A stretch of 7,255 bases of DNA from Lachnospiraceae bacterium UBA6452 (GTDB taxonomy: Bacteria > Bacillota > Clostridia > Lachnospirales > Lachnospiraceae), in contig DJNY01000061.1 of assembly GCA_002441865.1 (NCBI GenBank), positions 459 to 7,713 on the forward strand, in the 5' to 3' direction. Every line of letters begins with the position of its first letter. Within the stretch, counting starts at the first letter, position 1. Positions 1 to 6,066 of the stretch are shown piece after piece. Made by a program: the position numbers and the translations under genes. Under the pieces are notes generated by a model that was not told where the DNA came from, searched no databases, and saw nothing but the letters and a program-made list of their open reading frames with translations.

Positions 1-605
1 CCGACCGAGATCACCACACGGTCCTGATTCAGGAAATTTTTGACATTATAGCCGTATTTCAAGGTCAGCACACGAGAAAAATTAATGCCCATCAGATAAT
101 CTTCTTTTGCCCGCAGATAAGCGGAGGAACAAAGATTGTCATAAGCGGACAGATCTTTCGCTTCCCGGATACCACGCAGGATTTCTTCTTCCGTCTGGGA
201 ATCAATCCAGACACGCCTTCTTTCCTTGCCTGTGACATGCGCCTGCATTTCCACGAGCCTGTATATGTATTCTCCTTCACGTCCCGAGTCGGTACAGACA
301 TAAATAACGTCTACATCCGGCCGGTTTAAAATGCCGCTGACGATCTGGAACTGTTTTTTGACACTGTCGATCACTTCGTATTTGAACTCCTTCGGAATAA
401 ACGGAAGCGGTTCGATTGTCCATTTTTTCCATTTTTCATCATATGCCTCAGGATAGCTCATGGTAACCAGATGTCCGACACACCATGTAACGATTGCTTC
501 CTCTGACTCCATGTAACCATCACGGGATTTCATATCATATTTTAATGCTTTTGCAAATTCTCTTGCCACACTCGGTTTTTCTGCTATAAAAACCTGTTTT
601 CCCAT
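1..605 (-). CDS. topB: DNA topoisomerase III, N-terminal 201 residues (gene runs off the window)
   Basis: Type IA topoisomerase that cuts and passes single DNA strands; in bacteria TopB decatenates replication and recombination intermediates. The start ATG at 605 is followed by MGKQVFIAEKPSVAREF, the Toprim opening strand with its catalytic Glu (E9). WCVGHLV (residues 41-47) and the PEAYDEKWKKW stretch (52-62) are typical of Gram-positive TopB. TDSGREGEY (105-113) is the second Toprim acidic motif, with Gly where many type IA enzymes have the second Asp of DxD; Gram-positive TopB commonly has this form. AYDNL...RAKEDYLMGINFSR (about 165-185) begins the next domain. The reading frame stays open to base 1. 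The active-site Tyr and C-terminal domains lie outside; full-length TopB is usually 650-750 residues. Only two bases separate it from the stop of the upstream ATPase gene and no good Shine-Dalgarno is visible, so translational coupling is likely. Family call is firm; whether this is the chromosomal or an element-borne copy cannot be decided here. Confidence 0.93.
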   Translation of the reverse strand, partial: MGKQVFIAEKPSVAREFAKALKYDMKSRDGYMESEEAIVTWCVGHLVTMSYPEAYDEKWKKWTIEPLPFIPKEFKYEVIDSVKKQFQIVSGILNRPDVDVIYVCTDSGREGEYIYRLVEMQAHVTGKERRRVWIDSQTEEEILRGIREAKDLSAYDNLCSSAYLRAKEDYLMGINFSRVLTLKYGYNVKNFLNQDRVVISV

Positions 606-607
606 AT

Positions 608-1951
608 TTATAAATCATCCATTCTAATCAATATCAGCGTATCCAGCTCTTTGTCCAGTGCTTCCAGCTTTGCGTCAAAGCCATGACCGGAAAACAGATA
701 CATATAATCCGGACGGATCCCCGCCTGTCCCGTCAGTGCCTTTGCCTGCAGGTATTTTTCATACGGAAAGACCGGATCTTTATAATCTGCGAATGCAACG
801 ATATATTGTCCGTTTCCATCATGACCGATATAGTCAATCGATCCTGCTTTCCCAACAAAACTGCCAAAATCCGTTATTTCAACTGGCAGGGCATGTACCG
901 CTGCTTCCCGCTGCATATATTCCTGACACACTTTAGAAAAGCAGCTTTCACAATAAAGTGTCAGTGCCGGCTTCACAAGCTGTTCATAGTATGCCTCAGG
1001 CGACATCCGCAGCAGCAGACTGCTGTCCGCATACAGAAAGCAGAACCAGAAACGCACCAGCGGATGGGAAATCCGGTAAACGGCTTTCCGCTGGTTATCC
1101 CTTCCGGGCGTATCCAAAGAAAACACCTTTTCCACCAGTTCCAGTTCCATCAGATTTTTCAGATAGACACTGATCTTGGCTCTGGAAAATCCTGTGTGCT
1201 GATATAATTCATTTAACTTATTTTTCCCTTGTGCCAGTGCTCCCAAAACAGAAAAGTAAACACCACATTCCCGCAGCTGCCCGCTGACAATATGTGCACC
1301 TTCTTCATGTAGTCTGCCGCCCTGCGCCAGAATTACATTACAGATATTTTCCCTGACAGAGACAGAAGCATCAAATGCCTGCCACAGTCCGGGCAATCCG
1401 CCCAAAATGGAATACACGTTTACGCAGTCTTCCCACGAGTAGTCCGGGAAATACGCCGCCACATCCCAAAGCTGTAATTCCCGCAGCTTCAAAAAGCCGG
1501 TCAGCTTATGTGCCAGTCTTCCCATTTTTGTAACCATATGGTTTTCCACAAAAGAAACAGAAGAACTGCATAAAACTACCATACAGGCTTCTTTTTTATT
1601 CTGAAGGAATGTGTCAAGCGCCTGTACAAAGCCATCCCCAGCCTTGAGCAGATACTGAAATTCGTCGATCACCAGAAGATTCTGCCCCAGGCACTGAAAG
1701 ATTTCCTCATAGGCCGGATACAACGGCAGTGAAGATCCAGACCGCTGCAGCTGTCTGCCAAGCAGATAAAGCTGCTGTCTTTCGCTGCCTTCTTCAGCCT
1801 GATAGTAAAAGGCTGTTTTGTTTTCCATGAAAGCTGCCAGAAGCGCTGTTTTTCCGACATTCTTCTGCCCATATACAATGAGCAGCCGGTCGGATCCGCT
1901 TTGATATTCTTTATTCAGATAAGCAAGTTCGCGTTCTCTTCCTTTCAGCAT
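608..1951 (-). CDS. Archaeal-type AAA ATPase with DUF234 (PD-(D/E)xK-like) C-terminus
   Basis: Predicted P-loop ATPase of the ATPase_2/DUF234 group, whose cellular role is unknown. Numbering from the chosen start (447 aa): Walker A GQKNVGKT at 28-35; Walker B LLVIDEF at 92-98; a sensor-1-like strand ending in CSSS at about 128-131; a winged-helix region at about 228-278 (NELYQHTGFSRAKISVYL and the strand after it); then HPLVRFWF at 296-303, the hallmark joining region of DUF234 proteins. The C-terminal domain keeps possible nuclease-fold residues: E358, D373 and D389-Y-K391. There is no signal peptide or membrane segment, so it should be cytoplasmic. Two ATGs lie six bases apart (1957 and 1951). 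GAGAGG directly abuts the first and sits six bases before the second, so 1951 is preferred. The upstream phosphodiesterase gene ends 10 bases earlier and topB starts 2 bases after this gene. Paralogues of this family are often orphan or laterally acquired. The family is confident, the function is not. Confidence 0.88.
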   Translation of the reverse strand: MLKGRERELAYLNKEYQSGSDRLLIVYGQKNVGKTALLAAFMENKTAFYYQAEEGSERQQLYLLGRQLQRSGSSLPLYPAYEEIFQCLGQNLLVIDEFQYLLKAGDGFVQALDTFLQNKKEACMVVLCSSSVSFVENHMVTKMGRLAHKLTGFLKLRELQLWDVAAYFPDYSWEDCVNVYSILGGLPGLWQAFDASVSVRENICNVILAQGGRLHEEGAHIVSGQLRECGVYFSVLGALAQGKNKLNELYQHTGFSRAKISVYLKNLMELELVEKVFSLDTPGRDNQRKAVYRISHPLVRFWFCFLYADSSLLLRMSPEAYYEQLVKPALTLYCESCFSKVCQEYMQREAAVHALPVEITDFGSFVGKAGSIDYIGHDGNGQYIVAFADYKDPVFPYEKYLQAKALTGQAGIRPDYMYLFSGHGFDAKLEALDKELDTLILIRMDDL

Positions 1952-1957
1952 AAGCAT

Positions 1958-1963
1958 CCTCTC
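1958..1963 (-). promoter_or_regulatory. Ribosome binding site that decides the ATPase gene start
   Basis: On the minus strand GAGAGG lies immediately before the ATG at 1957 (no spacing) and six bases before the ATG at 1951. Only the second spacing is workable. The site overlaps the TGA stop of the upstream PAS-GGDEF-EAL gene (1962-1964), so ribosomes ending that gene could reinitiate here. Confidence 0.6.
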
Positions 1964-3683
1964 AATTTTTTATGGAAGAAAGTATCTTTTCAATGCCTTC
2001 TGCCGGCATTGGTTTACCAAGCAGAAAGCCCTGTATGTTATCACAGTTGACTGCTTTCAGATAATCATACTGTTCCTGTGTCTCCACACCCTCCGCGACC
2101 GTTTCACAGCCGAGCTTCTTCACCATTGCGATAATGGATTCCGTGATCACACGCGTCGGATGATCATTGATAACTGTATCAATAAAGGATTTGTCGATCT
2201 TTAATGTGTCGATCGGAAGCCCTTTCAGATAGGACAGAGAGGAAAATCCGGTCCCGAAATCATCCAGGGAAATCTTGATGCCATATTCTTTTAACGTATT
2301 CAGCTTATCCACTACGGAATTGAAATCATCGATCAGTACACTTTCCGTGATCTCCAGCTCGATCATGGAAGGATCCACCTGATACTTTTCGATCAGCATC
2401 AGTAAATGATGAACGAAATCCGCTTTTTTGTATTGCAATGCCGAAATATTCAAAGACAATACCATTGGATATTCATATTTCCGATACCAGTCCGCATAAA
2501 CCCGGATTCCTTCCTCAAGCACCCAGTTCCCGATCTGTACGATCAGTCCGTCTTTTTCCGCAAGCGGAATAAAAACTGCCGGACTGACAAATTTGCCATC
2601 CTGTCCCCGCCAGCGGATCAGCGCCTCTACGCCACGCAGCTTTTTAGAACCTGCATCATACTGGGGCTGATAATACAGTTCAAATGCATGATTCTCTATG
2701 GCTTCTTTGAGCTTATTTTCCATCTGGATGTTCTCAATGAAATCTGTCAGGATCGGTGCTTCAAAGTATGCAATACTGTTTGTTCCGGACTCTTTTTTCT
2801 GAGACTGTACAATTTCCGCACAGTTAATGATTTCCAGAGAATTTCTGGCAGATTCCGGGTAATTGGCAACACCGATGCTGACTGTGATCTTCTGCTCGAT
2901 ATTTCCCATCATCTGAAACGGCTGTCCGGTTCTCTGGCAGATTTTCCTGTATACTGCATCTACATTATGATTACCGTACGGATTATAAATAGCAAGATAA
3001 TAGATATCATCATTAAAATGAGATACAATGATATCTTCGCTTTGCAGGTCACGTAAAAAAAGACCGAATGCCTGCAGGATCTCATCACCTGCGATCATAC
3101 CCATGGAATCATTGATCCGTTTGAAATCATCCATCCGGATACAGAGCACATCGATCGTTGCTTTTTCCGCCTGTGCTTTCCTGACCCATTCGCTGAGCAT
3201 TCTGACAAAATAATTCCGGTTATACAGTCCCGTCAGCGAATCATAATATGCCATATATCTGAGTTCTTCCGTCTGTTTTTTCCGCTTTGTCACATCCCGG
3301 ATCCGGATGATCTTTTCACTTGGTTCATCAGTTTCGTTGTAGGTGATCGTCACTTCAAACTCAAGCCATTTTTTATCCTGCATCTCACATTCCACGATCT
3401 GCGATTCTTTGTGTTTATTTTCACAGAAAAGTGCTTCTTCCAGCACTGAAATATATTCTGCCTTTGCACAGTTGATCAGCTTGTGCAGATCTGAGGCGGA
3501 GCGGATCGGAAAATCAAAATAATGCTGCCACAATCCAAGTGTTTCAAACCTGTCTTCCGAAAATATGTAATATAAAAAGGCATTGGAAGATGTTCCGCAG
3601 ATCATGCGGAACATCTTTTCATTGCCCATTAGCTTTTGATTCATTGCAGTCAGAAGATCCAACTGATAATGCATCTCATTCAT
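1962..3683 (-). CDS. PAS - degenerate GGDEF - EAL protein, predicted cyclic-di-GMP phosphodiesterase
   Basis: Predicted to hydrolyse cyclic-di-GMP to pGpG. Numbered from the ATG at 3683 (573 aa): a PAS-like sensor at about 19-135, ending in the PAC-type strands WLEFEVTITY and IIRIRDVTKRK; a linker helix; GGDEF at about 141-305; EAL at about 320-570. The GGDEF signature reads FNDDI (223-227), the first metal Asp appears to be Arg183, and the inhibitory RxxD site reads QSED (214-217), so cyclase activity is not expected. The EAL domain looks complete: E353-A-L, N412, E444 in EITE, D474-D475 in DDFGTG, K495, E531 and E534 in AEGVE, and Q551 in QGF. No membrane segment is seen, so it is likely a soluble sensor. 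A TTG at 3698 would add five residues, but GGGGTG fits the ATG seven bases downstream of it. It follows asd by 31 bases with no terminator. The PAS ligand is unknown. Confidence 0.93.
   Translation of the reverse strand: MNEMHYQLDLLTAMNQKLMGNEKMFRMICGTSSNAFLYYIFSEDRFETLGLWQHYFDFPIRSASDLHKLINCAKAEYISVLEEALFCENKHKESQIVECEMQDKKWLEFEVTITYNETDEPSEKIIRIRDVTKRKKQTEELRYMAYYDSLTGLYNRNYFVRMLSEWVRKAQAEKATIDVLCIRMDDFKRINDSMGMIAGDEILQAFGLFLRDLQSEDIIVSHFNDDIYYLAIYNPYGNHNVDAVYRKICQRTGQPFQMMGNIEQKITVSIGVANYPESARNSLEIINCAEIVQSQKKESGTNSIAYFEAPILTDFIENIQMENKLKEAIENHAFELYYQPQYDAGSKKLRGVEALIRWRGQDGKFVSPAVFIPLAEKDGLIVQIGNWVLEEGIRVYADWYRKYEYPMVLSLNISALQYKKADFVHHLLMLIEKYQVDPSMIELEITESVLIDDFNSVVDKLNTLKEYGIKISLDDFGTGFSSLSYLKGLPIDTLKIDKSFIDTVINDHPTRVITESIIAMVKKLGCETVAEGVETQEQYDYLKAVNCDNIQGFLLGKPMPAEGIEKILSSIKN
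3587..3617. repeat. Perfect 12-bp inverted repeat, 7-base loop, inside the PAS-GGDEF-EAL gene
   Basis: AAGATGTTCCGC at 3587-3598 and GCGGAACATCTT at 3606-3617 are exact reverse complements separated by seven bases. The repeat covers codons 23-33, encoding KMFRMICGTSS, so the mRNA would form a strong hairpin about 65 bases after the start codon. No T-tract follows in the sense direction, so it is not an intrinsic terminator. It could be an RNA structure, a binding site for a dimeric regulator, or a chance effect of codon choice. Confidence 0.8.
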
Positions 3684-3690
3684 ACTTATA

Positions 3691-3696
3691 CACCCC
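3691..3696 (-). promoter_or_regulatory. Ribosome binding site that decides the PAS-GGDEF-EAL gene start
   Basis: GGGGTG on the minus strand lies seven bases before the ATG at 3683. The alternative TTG at 3698 would overlap this site and has no purine-rich stretch at workable spacing, so the ATG is the better start. Confidence 0.55.
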
Positions 3697-3714
3697 AAAT
3701 ATACTGCAAGCAGC

Positions 3715-4806
3715 TTATTTTTTCGTGATAAATCCCTTTGCTTTTAACAGTTCGGCGCAAAGCACAGCCCCACCTGCTGCTCCACGTACTGTGTTATGGG
3801 AAAGACCAACAAATTTGTAATCATAAATGCTGTCTTCACGGATACGTCCGATGGAAATACCCATTCCGTTTTCATAATTGACATCTTCTGTTACCTGTGG
3901 TCTGTTATCTTCTGTCATGTAACGCATAAACTGCTTTGGAGCGCTTGGCAGATTGAGTGCCTGCGGAGCACCGCTGTAGCTTTCGAGTTTCTCGATCAGC
4001 TGCTCTTTGGTCGGTTTCTTGCGGAATTTTACAAATACAGCTGCTGTATGTCCGTTTAATACAGGAACACGGATACACTGGCATGTGATAACAGGTGATG
4101 TTGCAGGAACGATCTGTTTCTTCTCATCATCAACATATCCCCAGAGACGAAGTGGCTCTTTCTCTGATTTTTCTTCCTCACCACCGATGAATGGAATGAT
4201 GTTGCCAACCATCTCAGGCCAGTCTTTAAATGTCTTTCCGGCACCTGAGATTGCCTGATATGTTGTAGCTACAACTTCATATGGCTCAAACTCTTTCCAT
4301 GCTGTAAGAACCGGTGCATAAGACTGGATGGAACAGTTTGGTTTTACTGCTACAAATCCTCTGGTTGTTCCCAGTCTCTTTCTCTGGAATTCAATTACCT
4401 TCATATGCTCTGGATTGATCTCAGGTACTACCATAGGAACATCCGGTGTCCAGCGGTGTGCTGAATTATTGGATACTACAGGAGTCTCTGTCTTTGCATA
4501 TGCTTCTTCGATCGCCTTGATCTCTTCCTTTGACATATCAACTGCACTAAATACAAAATCTACAGTTGCAGCAACCTGCTCTACTTCATTTACATTATGA
4601 ACGATGAGCTTCTTAACGCCTTCCGGCATTGGAGTATCCATCTTCCATCTGTCACCGACTGCTTCTTCATAAGTCTTTCCGGCACTTCTTGGGCTTGCAG
4701 CCACTGTTACAACCTCAAACCATGGATGATTCTCTAATAATGCTATAAATCTCTGTCCTACCATACCTGTAGCACCAAGAATACCAACTTTCAGTTTATC
4801 ACTCAT
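3715..4806 (-). CDS. asd: Aspartate-semialdehyde dehydrogenase, archaeal/fungal-like type
   Basis: Reduces L-aspartyl-4-phosphate with NADPH to aspartate-4-semialdehyde, the branch point to lysine/diaminopimelate, threonine and methionine; cytoplasmic. The 363-residue protein has the N-terminal nucleotide-binding loop GATGMVG (11-17), the conserved SNNSAHR (112-118), the catalytic cysteine in KPNCSIQ (Cys158), SGAGK (187-191), and a probable substrate Arg246 and catalytic His253 in CIRVPVLNGH. The C-terminal NTVRGAAGGAVLCAELL (338-354) closes the fold. SNNSAHR, the length and the spacing of motifs resemble the group shared by archaea, fungi and many Clostridia rather than the E. coli type. 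Start: AGGAG (4817-4821) lies ten bases before the ATG. It begins 26 bases after the serA stop, consistent with co-transcription. Codons are biased to AGA and CCA/CCT like its upstream neighbours, suggesting high expression. Nothing looks broken. Confidence 0.96.
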   Translation of the reverse strand: MSDKLKVGILGATGMVGQRFIALLENHPWFEVVTVAASPRSAGKTYEEAVGDRWKMDTPMPEGVKKLIVHNVNEVEQVAATVDFVFSAVDMSKEEIKAIEEAYAKTETPVVSNNSAHRWTPDVPMVVPEINPEHMKVIEFQRKRLGTTRGFVAVKPNCSIQSYAPVLTAWKEFEPYEVVATTYQAISGAGKTFKDWPEMVGNIIPFIGGEEEKSEKEPLRLWGYVDDEKKQIVPATSPVITCQCIRVPVLNGHTAAVFVKFRKKPTKEQLIEKLESYSGAPQALNLPSAPKQFMRYMTEDNRPQVTEDVNYENGMGISIGRIREDSIYDYKFVGLSHNTVRGAAGGAVLCAELLKAKGFITKK

Positions 4807-4832
4807 TTTTACTAATCTCCTAATCTTTTTTC

Positions 4833-5996
4833 TTAGATTGCACGGACTTTGATAACGCCATCAATGGCAAGTAATGCATTGATATCGTCTTCTGTAGGAA
4901 CCTTGTCAATATCAAGGATTGAATATGCATATTCACCCTTTGCCTGGCTGATCATTCCTGATACATTTCCGCCCTGCTTCGCAAATACTCCTGTAAACTG
5001 TGTCAGCATATTAGGAATATTCTTATGGCAAATCGTAACTCTGGCAGTATCACCACATACGCCCATGTTTACGTTTGGATAGTTTACGGAGTTCTTGATA
5101 TTACCATTCTCCATAAAATCCTTAATCTCTTTGCATGCCATGATCGCACAGTTATCTTCTGATTCCTCTGTGGATGCTCCAAGGTGTGGTAATGCGATTA
5201 CATTTTCTGTACCTGCGATTGCCGGATTTGGGAAATCTGTTACATATTTTGCAACCTTGCCGCTTGCAAGTGCTGCCTTGATATCTTCATCATTTACAAG
5301 AACATCTCTTGCGAAGTTCAGGATTCTGACACCATCCTTCATCATTGCAAATGCATCTGCATTTAACATTCCCTTCGTGGAAGGAAGTGCTGGAACATGG
5401 ATCGTGATATAATCACATTCCTTATAGATATCTTCTACATTTGTAATATGTTTTATATATTTGGATAAGCCCCATGCTGCATCAACTGATACAAACGGAT
5501 CATAACCATATACTTCCATTCCAAGTCTGACTGCGATATTTGCTACCTTGGCACCGATCGCACCAAGACCGATAACGCCGAGCTTCTTGCCGGCAATCTC
5601 ATTACCTGCATACTGCTTTTTCTGCTTCTCAACTGCCTTTGCAAGGTTCTCGTCAGAAGCATTTTCCTTTACCCAGTTGTATCCACCCATCAAGTCACGG
5701 GAAGCAAGCAGCAGACCTGCTACAACCAGTTCCTTAACACCATTTGCATTTGCACCAGGTGTATTAAACACTACAACACCCTTTTCTGCGCATTTATCAA
5801 GCGGAATATTATTTACACCTGCGCCTGCTCTTGCAACGCACAGGAGTTTGTCTGAAAGCTCCAGATCATGCATGGATGCACTTCTTACCAGAACTGCATC
5901 TGCGTCTGCATAATTATCCGTTATTTCATATGTATCCGGTAACAGCTCCATACCACATGCAGCGATCGGATTTAAACAATTCACTTTAACTGCCAT
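4833..5996 (-). CDS. serA: D-3-phosphoglycerate dehydrogenase, short form with ACT domain
   Basis: Oxidises 3-phosphoglycerate to 3-phosphohydroxypyruvate with NAD, the committed step of serine synthesis. 387 residues. The substrate domain has RAGAGVNNIP (56-65) and NTPGANANGVKEL (78-90); the Rossmann fold has GLGAIG (143-148) followed by the NAD-ribose acidic residue D166. Probable catalytic residues are R230 (in NFARDVLVND) and H271 (in PHLGAST). The usual catalytic Glu region (FxxEP in E. coli) is shortened to DFPNP (254-258), so the third residue is not obvious. A C-terminal ACT domain covers about 317-387. H324, N326 and N344 align with the E. coli serine-binding residues H344, N346 and N364, so feedback inhibition by serine is plausible. 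It lies between serC and asd, 26 bases from asd. The ribosome site AAGGAG is 13 bases from the ATG, longer than usual. Function is well supported by sequence and by the serC neighbour. Confidence 0.95.
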   Translation of the reverse strand: MAVKVNCLNPIAACGMELLPDTYEITDNYADADAVLVRSASMHDLELSDKLLCVARAGAGVNNIPLDKCAEKGVVVFNTPGANANGVKELVVAGLLLASRDLMGGYNWVKENASDENLAKAVEKQKKQYAGNEIAGKKLGVIGLGAIGAKVANIAVRLGMEVYGYDPFVSVDAAWGLSKYIKHITNVEDIYKECDYITIHVPALPSTKGMLNADAFAMMKDGVRILNFARDVLVNDEDIKAALASGKVAKYVTDFPNPAIAGTENVIALPHLGASTEESEDNCAIMACKEIKDFMENGNIKNSVNYPNVNMGVCGDTARVTICHKNIPNMLTQFTGVFAKQGGNVSGMISQAKGEYAYSILDIDKVPTEDDINALLAIDGVIKVRAI

Positions 5997-6009
5997 TTTT
6001 TATTCATCT

Positions 6010-6015
6010 CTCCTT
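6010..6015 (-). promoter_or_regulatory. serA ribosome binding site with long spacing
   Basis: AAGGAG on the minus strand is 13 bases before the serA ATG, against 7 for serC and 10 for asd. It lies eight bases downstream of the 3' arm of the serC-serA hairpin, whose arm carries an additional GGAGG that would be paired. The spacing may lower translation or allow control by local structure, but that is inference. Confidence 0.55.
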
Positions 6016-6023
6016 TATATCCG

Positions 6024-6059
6024 CCTCCGCACGCAATCCAAAAGGACTGCATGCAGAAA
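6024..6059 (-). promoter_or_regulatory. Strong 16-bp hairpin in the serC-serA spacer
   Basis: Read on the minus strand, TTTCTGCATGCAGTCC (6059-6044) can pair with GGATTGCGTGCGGAGG (6039-6024) across a TTTT loop (6043-6040). All 16 positions pair if G-U pairs are allowed: 11 Watson-Crick and 5 G-U. The 5' arm contains the palindrome CTGCATGCAG. The downstream side is CGGATATAAAGGAG, with no T-run, so it is not a standard intrinsic terminator. It starts seven bases after the serC stop and ends before the serA ribosome site. Likely roles are transcript processing or stability, or unequal expression of serC and serA. I do not recognise a known riboswitch or repeat family. Confidence 0.7.
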
Positions 6060-6066
6060 GCTCTTA

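Noticed and set aside
92..301. 69-codon minus-strand frame near the window start
   Set aside because: It overlaps the topB frame, which has conserved Toprim motifs across the same bases; basic, low-complexity product without a recognisable family.
683..1207. Open frame of 174 codons on the plus strand within the ATPase gene
   Set aside because: It lies wholly opposite a gene with clear Walker motifs, has no ribosome site I can see and no recognisable domain; an antisense shadow.
2406..3056. Open frame of 216 codons on the plus strand within the PAS-GGDEF-EAL gene
   Set aside because: It is antisense to conserved GGDEF/EAL codons and shows no domain or membrane pattern of its own; an antisense shadow.
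1957..3698. Upstream alternative starts: TTG at 3698 for the PAS-GGDEF-EAL gene and ATG at 1957 for the ATPase gene
   Set aside because: In both cases the purine-rich ribosome site overlaps or touches the codon, while the next ATG has six or seven bases of spacing.
3700..3712. GCTGC-TT-GCAGT after asd as an intrinsic terminator
   Set aside because: The stem is only four pairs with a two-base loop and no strong U-tract follows; too weak to stop transcription.
5981..6007. Eight-codon reading frame (MNKKWQLK) overlapping the serA start out of frame, as a regulatory leader peptide
   Set aside because: Its ATG is only two bases from the AAGGAG site, too close for good initiation, and the peptide has no run of serine or other regulatory codons.
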